Positions 46,271-55,850 of a stretch of 64,000 bases of DNA are shown here, one piece after another; the first letter of the stretch is position 1, and the number at the start of each line of letters is the position of its first letter. The DNA is from JADGGM01 sp035277485 (GTDB lineage: Bacteria > Gemmatimonadota > Gemmatimonadetes > Gemmatimonadales > Gemmatimonadaceae), in contig DATEKK010000095.1 of assembly GCA_035277485.1 (NCBI GenBank), forward strand, positions 14,007 to 78,006, in the 5' to 3' direction. The position numbers and the translations under genes are program-made. The notes under the pieces are model-generated. The model did not search any database and was not told the DNA's origin. It saw nothing but the letters and a program-made list of their open reading frames with translations.

Positions 46271-47434
46271 ATGCCGGATTTTCCGTCCGACGATTCCTCG
46301 AAATCCAACGGCCCGTTTGCTTCGGGCAACAATCGCGAAGCAGCGGCGAGAGCCACGAATTCGTCGCCACCGCGAATCGTGCCGGCGTTGGGCGCGAGCT
46401 TTCCGTCAGCCAGCTCCACCGATGGTGCGTCACGGCAGCCTCCGCCGCTCGGCCTCGAGAGCATCGTCGGCGCGAGTGCCGCATTGGGCGACGCACTCGA
46501 CCGCGCACGCAAGGTCGCGGGCAGCCGACTCACCACAGTTCTCATCGTTGGCGAGACAGGCACGGGCAAAGAGTTGTTCGCGCGCGGGATCCACTACGCA
46601 GGTCCGACGCGCGGCGAGCCGTTCGTCGCGGTGAACTGCGCGGCGATTCCGGAGACACTGCTCGAATCGGAATTGTTCGGACACGAGCGCGGCGCGTTCA
46701 CCGACGCGCGTGCGCAGAAGCGCGGCCTCATGGAATTGGCGGCAACTGGTACGCTGTTCCTCGATGAGATCGGCGAGATGCCGCCGCGCTTGCAGCCGAA
46801 ACTCTTGAGGGCGCTCGAGGAACGCCGCGTCAGACGTTTGGGCGGTCTCCAGGAAATCGAGATCAGTTGCCGGATCATCGCGGCCGCAAACACGGCACTC
46901 CACGACGCTGTCACGCGGTTGGAGTTTCGTGAAGATCTGTACTATAGGTTGAACGTATTCCGCATCGCGTTGCCGCCGCTTCGCGAACGCGAGGGAGACG
47001 TCGAGCTCCTGGCGCGTCACTTCCTGGCGGATCTTGCGCGGCAGCAGCAACTCGAACCGAAAACGCTCGAGCCTGATGCGGTGGCGGCGCTGCGCGCACA
47101 CACGTGGCCGGGGAACATTCGCGAGCTCAAAAACGTAATTGAGCATGCGGCCATCCTGAGCGATGGGAGCGCGATTCACGCGGAGCATTTGATGATTCAG
47201 CAGCGCACGACGCTGCCCGCGACACGCGCGACGGGTCCAGTTCGCGAAATCCGCATCCCGCCGGAAGGCAAGGCGCTCGACGCCATCGAGAAGGAAGCGG
47301 TGCAGATGACTCTGCAGATCACGCGTGGGAATCGAAGCGCCGCTTCTCGTATCCTCGGCATCTCGCGTCCAACGCTCGCGAGGAAGATGCGCGAGTACGG
47401 GATCCATCATCCGCCCGGAGCAGCCGGCGAGTGA
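46271..47434 (+). CDS. Sigma-54-dependent transcriptional activator (AAA+ and Fis HTH, no receiver)
   Basis: 387 residues from the ATG at 46271; a GTG at 46217 is possible. A short, disordered N-terminus of about 80 residues replaces the usual sensor domain. The AAA+ domain has Walker A GETGTGKELFARGIHY near 115, loop GAFTDA (consensus GAFTGA), Walker B GTLFLDEIGEMP, sensor FREDLYYRLNVF and arginine-finger REREGD. The C-terminal Fis helix-turn-helix is GNRSAASRILGISRPTLARKM. It should activate RNA polymerase-sigma-54 from an upstream site. With no receiver, control could come from the TPR or GGDEF neighbours. Confidence 0.92.
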   Translation: MPDFPSDDSSKSNGPFASGNNREAAARATNSSPPRIVPALGASFPSASSTDGASRQPPPLGLESIVGASAALGDALDRARKVAGSRLTTVLIVGETGTGKELFARGIHYAGPTRGEPFVAVNCAAIPETLLESELFGHERGAFTDARAQKRGLMELAATGTLFLDEIGEMPPRLQPKLLRALEERRVRRLGGLQEIEISCRIIAAANTALHDAVTRLEFREDLYYRLNVFRIALPPLREREGDVELLARHFLADLARQQQLEPKTLEPDAVAALRAHTWPGNIRELKNVIEHAAILSDGSAIHAEHLMIQQRTTLPATRATGPVREIRIPPEGKALDAIEKEAVQMTLQITRGNRSAASRILGISRPTLARKMREYGIHHPPGAAGE

Positions 47435-47474
47435 TGCCGGTGTGTGGGCGGTGTGGTGGAGAGGACGGGTACCA

Positions 47475-48434
47475 ATGAGCGCCAACGGAACGAAGATCCT
47501 GCTCGTGTCGGATCGCGAGCTGGAAGTCCCGGAGCTCATCTCCGCGTTGACCGACGGCGGGCTCCACGCCGTCGACCTCGTCCGCGCAACCGACGCGGAC
47601 GCCCACCGCGCTCTTTCCGATGACCGCTACGACGCGATGCTCGTGTCGCTCGTGTCGAGCGACGCGCTCGCGTTCGATGCCATCGCCCGCCTGCGCGACC
47701 ACGCCCCCCAAGTCCCGATCGTCGTCCTAACGGCCGAGGAAGACGATGCGGTTGCGGTGCGCGCGCTCAAGGCCGGCGCCGAAGAATGCATTGGCGGCGA
47801 GCAGGCCAACGGCGCCATGCTCGTGCGCGCCATTCGCTACGCGATCGAGCGACACCAGTTGCAGATGGCGCTGCGCGCGATGGCGTTGGTGGACGATCTC
47901 ACCGGGTTGTACAACCGTCGAGGATTTCAGACGCTGGCGCGCCAGCACATGAAGATGGCGGACCGGATGCGGAAGCGGGTCTCGCACATCTTCGTGGACC
48001 TCGACGGTCTGAAAGAGATCAACGACATGCTCGGCCATCGTGAAGGCGATCTGGCGTTGATCGAGACGGCGGACCTCTTGAGGGAGACGTTCCGCGAATC
48101 GGACATCATCGCGCGCATCGGCGGCGACGAATTCGTGATCCTCGCGCTCGAGACGGTGGGGTTGGCGCAGGAGCACTGGGTGACGCGGCTGCAAGAGAAT
48201 CTGTCGCGTCGCAACGAGCAGCCCGACCGGCGGTATCGGCTGTCGCTGAGCATGGGGATCGCGTACTACGATCCCGAATTTCCCTGTCCGTTAGACGACC
48301 TGCTCGACCGGGCGGACGCGTTGATGTACGAGCAGAAGCGGACGAAGCGGCCGTCGTCGCCGGGGGGGACGCCGGCGCCGCCGACGCGCTTCAGCGCGTC
48401 GGGGGCGCGCGGCGTCGCGCCGCGGGCTGACTAA
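47475..48434 (+). CDS. Degenerate receiver plus GGDEF diguanylate cyclase
   Basis: 319 residues from the ATG at 47475, 40 nt after the activator gene. Residues 1-130 have a response-regulator fold (KILLVSDRELEVPELISAL, PIVVLTAEEDDAVAVRALKAGAEE), but the phosphoacceptor position reads DAMLVSL, with Ser in place of Asp, so it is probably not phosphorylated. The GGDEF domain is complete (DDLTGLYNRRGF, IGGDEFVILALE) with a product-inhibition site RESD five residues before GGDEF. It should make cyclic di-GMP. The tail is low-complexity Ser/Pro/Ala. Confidence 0.9.
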   Translation: MSANGTKILLVSDRELEVPELISALTDGGLHAVDLVRATDADAHRALSDDRYDAMLVSLVSSDALAFDAIARLRDHAPQVPIVVLTAEEDDAVAVRALKAGAEECIGGEQANGAMLVRAIRYAIERHQLQMALRAMALVDDLTGLYNRRGFQTLARQHMKMADRMRKRVSHIFVDLDGLKEINDMLGHREGDLALIETADLLRETFRESDIIARIGGDEFVILALETVGLAQEHWVTRLQENLSRRNEQPDRRYRLSLSMGIAYYDPEFPCPLDDLLDRADALMYEQKRTKRPSSPGGTPAPPTRFSASGARGVAPRAD

Positions 48435-48450
48435 CGGAGCCGCCCAAGGG

Positions 48451-48486
48451 AAACGGGGCGCGGTGCGCATGCACCGCGCCCCGTTT
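48451..48486. terminator. Hairpin terminator between convergent genes
   Basis: A perfect 16-bp stem (48451-48466 with 48471-48486) around gcat, with AAA/TTT ends on either side. It serves the GGDEF gene and, on the other strand, the convergent lipoprotein gene. Confidence 0.8.
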
Positions 48487-48510
48487 GCGTTGGGCGGCGG
48501 GGGGGGTCGG

Positions 48511-49410
48511 TCAGCCCGCGATGATGATCAGATACTTGGACGCCGACCAGAAGTTCGTCGGATCCGAGATGTGCAGCTCGCCGCCCGGCTTGCCCGCCGA
48601 CGTGAGGGGCTGGTCGACTAACGACGGATCCTGGCGCGAGACGATCTTGTAGCCCTTGTCCGGGTTGGGGATCGTGATCGTCGTCGTCGCAAACTTGTCG
48701 ATCGCCGTGAACGCGGACGGATCGAGCTTGCGTGCCGGCACCAGCGCATGGTGTCCGAAGAAGAGGAACTTGGAGCCTTCCTCGACGACGATGCCGCGCT
48801 TCTCGAGATCGTCCTTGGTGCCGATCACGTAGTAGACCGTGTTATTCTCGCGACGCAGCGCGTGCATCGTGTCGGTCACCGCGGCCTCGCCGGCGGCGAG
48901 CTGCGTGTTGGCCGTGGTCAGACTATCGACGCGTCCCGTTAGGACGAGGATGTCCTGCTTCTGCCGGTCGACCATCGACTGCAGCGACGCGATGGTCTGC
49001 TGATATTGGTCGAGCTGGCCTTTGAGCGCACTGTTGTTGGCGGCGAGGCGGCGCACGCGCGCGCGGCTGGCGTTCAAGAGCGCGGTCACATCTTTCACCT
49101 TGCCCAACAAGTTCGCGCGATAGGCGGCCTTGGGATCCTGCGCCGAGTCGCCCTGCACCGCGAGCGGCACGTGCGACTTGATGCCCTTCACGTGCGAGAT
49201 CTCGCTGTCGATGGAATCGAGCAGCTTGGTGGTCTGCGTGAAGCCCTGCATGAGCGAATCCTGCTGCGCGGCGACGGTATGCGCCTGCGCGAGCTGCGTG
49301 TTGAGCGCGTGAACGGAATCGACGGCGGTGGCGTGCCCGGCCGTGCCGAATCCGGAGCGATCGCAGGCGGCCAGAGTGATGACTGCCAGCAGCGTGAAGA
49401 CGCGTCGCAT
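48511..49410 (-). CDS. Coiled-coil lipoprotein of unknown function
   Basis: 299 residues, start preceded by cgggag. The signal peptide VFTLLAVITLAAC has a clear lipobox. Residues 30-190 are coiled coil (ALNTQLAQAHTVAAQQDSL, LKGQLDQYQQTIASLQSM). A small globular C-terminal domain contains NNTVYYVIGTKDDLEKRGIV and ATTTITIPNPDKGYKIVS, a conserved-looking sequence seen in outer-membrane or periplasmic lipoproteins of unknown role. It is transcribed alone. Confidence 0.8.
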   Translation of the reverse strand: MRRVFTLLAVITLAACDRSGFGTAGHATAVDSVHALNTQLAQAHTVAAQQDSLMQGFTQTTKLLDSIDSEISHVKGIKSHVPLAVQGDSAQDPKAAYRANLLGKVKDVTALLNASRARVRRLAANNSALKGQLDQYQQTIASLQSMVDRQKQDILVLTGRVDSLTTANTQLAAGEAAVTDTMHALRRENNTVYYVIGTKDDLEKRGIVVEEGSKFLFFGHHALVPARKLDPSAFTAIDKFATTTITIPNPDKGYKIVSRQDPSLVDQPLTSAGKPGGELHISDPTNFWSASKYLIIIAG

Positions 49411-49610
49411 CTAGAACTCCCGGAAGTGGTTGGAGCCGCGGCCCGTCGTTGGGCGGCGGCAGCGTCGGAGACCGATCTGCGAGTCTCGATACGTCGAGTA
49501 CGACCAAGAAATCTAAGTGTCACCACCTGTGAGGTCGGTCACAAAGCAGAGGCCGAGTACCGTAGTGGTCGCGACACGGCGCTCTTGCGCGAGCGGCAAT
49601 CCAGGGGTAG

Positions 49611-49628
49611 AGTGTTGGGGTAGACACT
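49611..49628. promoter_or_regulatory. Small inverted repeat upstream of the first PadR gene
   Basis: agtgt (49611-49615) and acact (49624-49628) flank an 8-nt spacer, 21 nt before the PadR start, inside gtag...ac extensions. A PadR dimer regulating its own operon could bind here, but this is a guess from position. Confidence 0.3.
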
Positions 49629-49648
49629 ACTCCTTGGAGCTTCCGGCC

Positions 49649-49978
49649 ATGCCGCTCGTGAAAGGCACGCTCGACGTGCTCGTGCTCAAGACGTTGTCGT
49701 GGACGCCGATGCACGCGTTCGAGATCGCGAAGTGGTTGGAGGCGCGATCGGGCGGGCGGCTGAGCGTCGAAGATGCCGCGCTCATGCAGGCGCTGCATCG
49801 CATGGAGGAGCGGCATCTCCTCGAGGCAGAATGGGGCGTAACAGAGAACGGCCGCCGGGCGCGGTACTATCGCCTTACCTCCGCGGGTCGCGCGCATCTG
49901 CGCGCGGAAACGAAGCGGTTGAGCGAGTACGTGGATGCACTGACATCGGTGTTGAACAGCCGGACGGCGAACACCTGA
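49649..49978 (+). CDS. PadR-family transcriptional regulator 1
   Basis: 109 residues. Typical short PadR winged helix: KGTLDVLVLKTLSWTPMHAF, then EDAALMQALHRMEERHLLEAEWG and the wing NGRRARYYRLTSAGR. Followed after 10 nt by an orphan ADOP permease on the same strand. It probably represses that gene. Confidence 0.9.
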   Translation: MPLVKGTLDVLVLKTLSWTPMHAFEIAKWLEARSGGRLSVEDAALMQALHRMEERHLLEAEWGVTENGRRARYYRLTSAGRAHLRAETKRLSEYVDALTSVLNSRTANT

Positions 49979-49988
49979 GGGTACGATC

Positions 49989-52751
49989 ATGGCCGATTCG
50001 CGGTTGCCGGCGCGCGTGCGCCGCTTGTTCCGCCTCGAATCGCACGGCGAGCGCGGACCCGAGACGGATGCGGACGAGGAGTTGTCGAGCTTTCTTGGCG
50101 CGAGAGCGGACGATCTGGTCGCCGGCGGCATGACGCGGGAGGAGGCGCAGGCCGAGGCGCTGCGCCGGTTAGGCAGCGCGTCGCACGCGGAGCTGCGCGA
50201 TCGCCTGCGGCGGTCGGCCGCCAGGCGAGATCGCCGCCTCGGCATCCGCGAGCAGGTCGACGCCCTGGCGCAGGATATTCGCATCGGCGCGCGGCGGTTG
50301 GCGAAGGAGCCCGTCATCGGCGCCGTGGCGGTGCTCACGCTGGCGTTGGGCGTGGGCACCAACACGGCGATCTTCACCGTCGTCGACAACGTCCTCTTCC
50401 GTCCCTTGCCCGTCCGACGGCCTAACGACCTGGTCGCGATCGGGAAATTGACGGCCGTCAACGGCAACACGACGGGCGGCCCGCGGCCCGACCTGTTTTC
50501 GGTACCCTTGTACCGCGACGTGCGCGATCGCGCGCGCACCGTATCGGGCCTGGCCGCCACCGGAACGGCCGGCCGGCTGGATGTGCGCCTAACCGAGCAC
50601 GGCGAGTTCGAGCATCCCAATGGCCGCTACGTCTCCGAGAACTATTTCGACGTCCTCGGCGTGCGCGCGCAGCGGGGCCGGATGTTCGGCGCGCCGGAAG
50701 GCGGCGCTGTGGGGTCGTCGCCGGCGGTCGTGATCAGCGACGCCTACTGGCGCGGTCGTCTCGACGGCGCGAGCGACGTGATCGGCCGAGACATCGCCGT
50801 GGATGGCGTCAAGCTCACGGTTGTCGGGGTCACCCCGCGCGGCTTCACCGGGGACATCGTCGAGCGCCCAACGGACATGTGGCTGCCGATCGAGATGCGG
50901 CCTGTGCTGCAACCGCATGCTGCGCCGATGATGGATCGCGGAACGTGTTGGCTGCTGATGGTTGGACGCCTGGCGCCCGGCGTGACGTTGGCGCAGGCAC
51001 GCGCGGAATTCACCTCGCTCGTTCGCTCGACGCTGGTATCGACGACGTCATCGCCTGCCGAGGCGGCGCGGTACGCACACGCGGCGGTCGATGTCGTGTC
51101 GGGGGCGCAGGGGATTTCGTGGGTCCGGCGCTCGTTTCGCTCGGCGCTCGTGACGCTTCAGGTTGGCGTCGGCGTGCTGCTGCTCATCGTGTGCCTCAAT
51201 CTGGCCAATCTGGTGCTCGCGCGGGCGGTGGCACGCGGGCCGGAGATGAGTCTCCGCATGGCGCTGGGCGCGGGGCGCCGCCGGCTGGTGCGCCAGATGG
51301 CGACGGAAAGCGCGCTGGTCGGTGCGTTAGGCGCCGCCTTGGGGCTCGCGGCCGCGTGGTGGGGCAGCCGCGCGCTGGTGTCGGCGGCCACCGCGGACAG
51401 CGCGGTCGCCGCGGCGCGCGTGAGCTGGCCGGTGATGGCGTTCACGCTCGCGATCGCGCTCGGCGCGACGTTGTGTTTCGGGCTGGTGCCGGCGTTCCGG
51501 GCATCGCGCGGCGATGTGGCGTCGCCGATGCGCTCGTTAGGCCGCACGGTCGGCGGATCGCGCAGCGGGCGGGTGCCGGTCGGCCGCCTGCTCGTCCCGC
51601 TGCAAGTGGCGATGTCGCTCGTGCTGCTCACCGGTGCGGCGCTGTTGTCGCGGGGGCTGCGGCGCGTCGAAACGCAACGCATGGGACTGGACCGCGATCA
51701 CCTGTTGGTGGCCGACGTGGACCCGATGCGCCTCGGGATCAGAGACCAGCCGTTCCTTACGTTAGGCGACCGGTTGATCGCGCAAATCGGAAGTCTGCCC
51801 GGCGTGCGCTCGGTGACGTACTCGGACAATGGACTGTTCGCCGGGCACGAAAGCGACGCGCTCGTGGCCGTACCGGGGTTCACGGGCCACACGCACGCCG
51901 ACAGCCTGCTTAACTACGATCTCGTCGGACCGGGGTACCTCGAGGGCATCGGCGCGACGTTGCTGCGCGGGCGCGACCTGGATGCTCGCGATGGCCCCGC
52001 GGATCCGAGCGTGATCGTGATCAACGAGGCGGCGGCGCGGTTTTACTTCGGCGGCGCCGACGCCGTCGGGAAGGTCATCTACTTCGATCCGAAGACGCCG
52101 ACGACGGTGGTCGGCGTGGTCGCGGACGTGCAGGATCATTCGTTAGGCGGGCCGCCGGTGCGGCGGGCCTATACGCCCTACGCACAGCAGATCGGCGATA
52201 CCGAAGTTCCGTCCATGTCGCTCGAGACTCGGACGACGGGCAACCCGGCGCTGCTCGTGGGCGCGGTGCGCGCGGCAATCGCATCGGTGGACCCCGAGCT
52301 GCCCATCGTGGCGGTGGAGCCGCTGCCGGTTCGGGTGCAGGCATCGATCCGCCAGAACCGGCTGCTGGTGAGCTTGTCGTTCGGGTTCGGCGCGGCGGCG
52401 CTGCTGTTGGCGGCGGTTGGCGTGTACGGCGTCATGTCCTACGCGGTGACGCGACGCACGGGCGAAATCGGCCTGCGCGGCGCCCTCGGCGCGAGCCGGG
52501 CCGAGCTGTTGCGCCTCGTGCTGGGCGACGGGCTCCGAATGGTAGCGTTCGGCATCATCGTCGGCGCGCCGGCCACGTGGCTGGCGGCGCGTGCGCTCAG
52601 GTCGCAGCTCCACGACGTGCCGGCCACCGATCCGGTGTCGGTCGTGACAGCGTTAGGCGTGTTGCTCGCGTGCGCGACGTGCGCGGCGTTGGTACCCGCG
52701 TGGCGGGCGTCGCGGGTAGCGCCGGCGGTGGCGCTCAACAGCGAACGGTAG
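49989..52751 (+). CDS. ADOP-type orphan ABC permease 1 (duplicated MacB-like)
   Basis: 920 residues. An N-terminal cytoplasmic segment with ADDLVAGGMTREEAQAEALRRLG is characteristic of ADOP proteins. Two MacB/FtsX-type permease halves follow, each with a periplasmic domain and helices: the first begins at ALGVGTNTAIFTVVDNVLF near residue 115, with helices near 385-500; the second runs from about 540 and ends with helices near 800-910. No ATPase partner is encoded here, which defines the orphan group. Likely exporter or envelope stress component; the substrate is unknown. It is convergent with the second ADOP gene. Confidence 0.9.
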   Translation: MADSRLPARVRRLFRLESHGERGPETDADEELSSFLGARADDLVAGGMTREEAQAEALRRLGSASHAELRDRLRRSAARRDRRLGIREQVDALAQDIRIGARRLAKEPVIGAVAVLTLALGVGTNTAIFTVVDNVLFRPLPVRRPNDLVAIGKLTAVNGNTTGGPRPDLFSVPLYRDVRDRARTVSGLAATGTAGRLDVRLTEHGEFEHPNGRYVSENYFDVLGVRAQRGRMFGAPEGGAVGSSPAVVISDAYWRGRLDGASDVIGRDIAVDGVKLTVVGVTPRGFTGDIVERPTDMWLPIEMRPVLQPHAAPMMDRGTCWLLMVGRLAPGVTLAQARAEFTSLVRSTLVSTTSSPAEAARYAHAAVDVVSGAQGISWVRRSFRSALVTLQVGVGVLLLIVCLNLANLVLARAVARGPEMSLRMALGAGRRRLVRQMATESALVGALGAALGLAAAWWGSRALVSAATADSAVAAARVSWPVMAFTLAIALGATLCFGLVPAFRASRGDVASPMRSLGRTVGGSRSGRVPVGRLLVPLQVAMSLVLLTGAALLSRGLRRVETQRMGLDRDHLLVADVDPMRLGIRDQPFLTLGDRLIAQIGSLPGVRSVTYSDNGLFAGHESDALVAVPGFTGHTHADSLLNYDLVGPGYLEGIGATLLRGRDLDARDGPADPSVIVINEAAARFYFGGADAVGKVIYFDPKTPTTVVGVVADVQDHSLGGPPVRRAYTPYAQQIGDTEVPSMSLETRTTGNPALLVGAVRAAIASVDPELPIVAVEPLPVRVQASIRQNRLLVSLSFGFGAAALLLAAVGVYGVMSYAVTRRTGEIGLRGALGASRAELLRLVLGDGLRMVAFGIIVGAPATWLAARALRSQLHDVPATDPVSVVTALGVLLACATCAALVPAWRASRVAPAVALNSER

Positions 52752-52776
52752 GGTACGCGCAAGGGTGAGGCGCGCG

Positions 52777-55509
52777 TCAATCCGATCGCAGGGCTCGCAT
52801 CGGATCGGCGCGCGCGGCGCGCTCGGCGGGCATGAAGCTGGCGAGCGCGGCGACGCCCAGGAGCACGGCCGCCACCACGGCGAACACCCACGGGTCGCGC
52901 GGCGATTCATGGAACAGCAACGGCGCCACCCATCGCGACGCCACGAGCGCCAAGCCGCTGCCGATCGCCACACCGATCACCGTGAGCTGCATCGCTTCGC
53001 GCACCACGAGGCGCGCCAGGTCGCCCATCCTCGCGCCTAACGCCGCGCGCACGCCCAGCTCGTGGGCGCGCTGGGCGACGTTGTAGGCGACGACGCTGTA
53101 AAGGCCGATGGCCGCGAGCACCAGCGCCAGCGTGCCGAACACGACGAACATCGTCGCGCCGAGACGCCACGAGCGCGTCTGTTCGCCTAACGCATCGCTC
53201 AGGGGCCCGACCACCACGTAGGACTCTCCCGGCATCACGCGCTGCAGGCGCCGGCGAATCGACTCTTGTGCGTCCTTGGCGGGGCCGCGCGTCCGGACGA
53301 ACAAGCCGCCGACGTCGGGCTGGAATTGGGCGGCCGAGAGGTAATAGAACAGACCGGGGTCGTTGTCGAGTTCGCGCTCTTTGATGTCCTCGGCGACACC
53401 GACCACGTACGTGCACGGCACCGTGTCGGCTTGGATCTTGACGCACTGGCCGATCGGGTTGCGACCCGGCCACAGCGTCCGTGCCATGGATTGGCTCACG
53501 ACCATCGCTCGCGGCGCGCCGTCGCGATCTGCCACGCTCAGGGCGCGGCCGGCGATGATTCGAGTGCCCATGGTCTTGAAGTAGCCGGCCGACACGGCGT
53601 TCATCCCGAACTGGCCTAACTGTGCGACCGAGTCGATGCCCGACACGTACAGGCGCAGCGCCCAGTGGCTCGAGAACGGAACCGCGAGCTGCCGCGTGGC
53701 GCTCGTCACCTCCGGCATCGACGCCGCCGCGTCGAGCAGCTGCTCCCGGAGCGCGATCTTCTGCGCGCTGTCGAGCGACACGCCGCGCATCCCGAGCTCC
53801 ACGGCCACCACGTGCGCCGCGTCGAAGCCGAGCGGCAGGTCGTTCACCCGGCGGAGGCTGCGCACGAATAATCCGGCGCCCACGAGCAGTACGACTGAGA
53901 GCGCGCCCTGGAAGACGAGCAAGGCAACCCGCAACCGCGACCGCTGGTAGGTGCCCTCTCGCACGCCCGCCTTGAGGTGGTCCGCGAGATCGACGCGGCG
54001 CGTTTGCAGCATCGGGGCGAGACCAGCGAGGAGGCCGGCGAGCAGCGCGGCGGCGCCGGCGTACAGCAGCGTGCGCCCGTCGGTCGCCACCGCGGGCCGG
54101 GCGCTGCCGGCGAGAAACTGGGCCCGCAGCAGGGCGCCGCCCCACTGGGCGATCGCCACGCCGATCACGCCGCCGCCTAACGCAAACACGACGCTTTCGG
54201 TGACGAGCTGCGACGCCAGTCGCGCCCGGCTCACGCCGAGCGCGAGGCGCACGGCGATCTCGCGCCGGCGGCGGAGCGCACGCGCGAGGAGCAGGTTGGC
54301 CACGTTGGCGCAGGCAACGAGCCACACGACGACGGCGACGCCGGTGATCCACGTGGCCACCTTCGCCGTGCTCGACTCGTTAGGCCCGCGCTCGCTCACG
54401 ATCGAGGCGACGATGCCGCGCGGCTGGTCGACGGCGATCGGCTGCACACCCGGAAACGTGGCCGCCATTGTCTGATAGCTGCGCACGTAGGCCCGGGTGA
54501 GATCGGCGGTGGCCGCGGCGACACTCACACCCGGTTTCCGTTCGGCGATCATCTTCGCCCACGTGAAATTATAGGTAGTCCACCATCGATCGCTTCGCCC
54601 GAGCATGCCGGCGCTGATTTCGGGGGCGTACGCCGCGAGCGGGACGAACGCGACGGGCGGGTCGCCGGGCCAGAGCCCCGCGAATCCGCGGGGCGCGACG
54701 CCGATGATGGTGTAGGAGGTGGCGCCGATCTGGATCGGCGTGCCCAGTACCTCACGCGCGCCGCCGTACCGCGACTGCCACAAGCCATAGGAGAGCACGG
54801 CGACCGGCGTTCCGTTAGGCGGGCGGTCTTCCGCCGGCGAGTAGTAGCGGCCAAGAACGGGCGGCGCGTCGAAGAAGCCGAAGAAACTCGCGCTCGCGAC
54901 GCCGACCTGCATGTCCCGCGTCTCTGCGCCGGTGCCGACTGCCAGCCCGATTTCGTTCACCATTGCGAGCCGGCTGAACGCCGTGGTCGACCTGGTGAGA
55001 TCGACATACTGGGCGTACGGCACGTATTCGGTATTGTGTGTCTGGCCGCGATAGGTGTCGGCCAGGTAGATCCGGTGCGTGAGCGACGCATCGCGCAGCA
55101 TGGGGGGCGCGCGAAACAGCAGGCGATCGACGATGGAGAACATCGCGGCGTTCGCGCCGATGCCTAACGCCAGCGTGATCACCACGGCGAGGACGAACCC
55201 CGGCGTGCGCCGCGCCTGCCGAGCCGCATAGCGGAGATCGGCGGCGAGCGCGCCAAGGCGGTCGCGATGGCGTAGCGCTTTGTCGCGCTGGCTGGCCGCG
55301 GCGTGCAGCCGGGCGCGCGCGGTGTCGAAGTCGCCGAATCGCGCGAGCGCCGCCGCGCGCGCCTCCTCGGGCGTCATCCCCTCCCGAACGAGATCGGCGA
55401 CGCGCATCGCGATGTGGCTCTCGATCTCGAGATCCATCTCGTCGGCGCTCCGGCGGGCTCCGCCGAGTCGGACGTCGAGGAGGCGGCGGTACCCTCGTGC
55501 GCCGCGCAT
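52777..55509 (-). CDS. ADOP-type orphan ABC permease 2
   Basis: 910 residues from the ATG at 55509, which shares one base with the stop of its PadR gene. The N-terminal motif VREGMTPEEARAAALARFG matches the other two copies, followed by TLALGIGANAAMFSIVDRLLF and two MacB-like permease halves with helices near 380-500 and 780-905, ending in AARADPMRALRSD. The frame is open upstream, but that part is an out-of-frame translation of the PadR gene. Divergence from the third copy looks large, so these are old paralogues. Confidence 0.9.
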   Translation of the reverse strand: MRGARGYRRLLDVRLGGARRSADEMDLEIESHIAMRVADLVREGMTPEEARAAALARFGDFDTARARLHAAASQRDKALRHRDRLGALAADLRYAARQARRTPGFVLAVVITLALGIGANAAMFSIVDRLLFRAPPMLRDASLTHRIYLADTYRGQTHNTEYVPYAQYVDLTRSTTAFSRLAMVNEIGLAVGTGAETRDMQVGVASASFFGFFDAPPVLGRYYSPAEDRPPNGTPVAVLSYGLWQSRYGGAREVLGTPIQIGATSYTIIGVAPRGFAGLWPGDPPVAFVPLAAYAPEISAGMLGRSDRWWTTYNFTWAKMIAERKPGVSVAAATADLTRAYVRSYQTMAATFPGVQPIAVDQPRGIVASIVSERGPNESSTAKVATWITGVAVVVWLVACANVANLLLARALRRRREIAVRLALGVSRARLASQLVTESVVFALGGGVIGVAIAQWGGALLRAQFLAGSARPAVATDGRTLLYAGAAALLAGLLAGLAPMLQTRRVDLADHLKAGVREGTYQRSRLRVALLVFQGALSVVLLVGAGLFVRSLRRVNDLPLGFDAAHVVAVELGMRGVSLDSAQKIALREQLLDAAASMPEVTSATRQLAVPFSSHWALRLYVSGIDSVAQLGQFGMNAVSAGYFKTMGTRIIAGRALSVADRDGAPRAMVVSQSMARTLWPGRNPIGQCVKIQADTVPCTYVVGVAEDIKERELDNDPGLFYYLSAAQFQPDVGGLFVRTRGPAKDAQESIRRRLQRVMPGESYVVVGPLSDALGEQTRSWRLGATMFVVFGTLALVLAAIGLYSVVAYNVAQRAHELGVRAALGARMGDLARLVVREAMQLTVIGVAIGSGLALVASRWVAPLLFHESPRDPWVFAVVAAVLLGVAALASFMPAERAARADPMRALRSD

Positions 55510-55850
55510 CAGGCCGTGCGGTTCGCCAGCGAGAGAATCGTGGTCACGGACTTCGTATAGCGCATCCACACCGCCGATTCGTCGCGGAGCCGCCGACGCC
55601 CGGCGGCCGTGAGCTTGTAGTAGCGCGCGCGGCGGTTGTGCTCGGTAGTGCCCCACTCGGCGTTGAGCCAGCCGCGGCCTTCCATCCGCTGGAGCGCTTG
55701 GTAGAGCGCGCTGTCGTCGACGCCGAGCGCGCCGTCGGACTGGTTCTCGAGCCACGTGGCGATGGCGTACCCATGCATGGGTCCCCAGCTCAGGGTCTTG
55801 AGGATGAGGAGGTCGAGGGTGCCCTTGAGCAGCGGGAGGCCGTCGTCCAT
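55509..55850 (-). CDS. PadR-family transcriptional regulator 2
   Basis: 113 residues from the ATG at 55850; a GTG at 55856 with a purine-rich stretch upstream is equally possible. PadR winged helix: LLKGTLDLLILKTLSWGPMH, DSALYQALQRMEGRGWLNAE, then NRRARYYKLTAAGRRRL. Co-translated with ADOP permease 2. Confidence 0.9.
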   Translation of the reverse strand: MDDGLPLLKGTLDLLILKTLSWGPMHGYAIATWLENQSDGALGVDDSALYQALQRMEGRGWLNAEWGTTEHNRRARYYKLTAAGRRRLRDESAVWMRYTKSVTTILSLANRTA

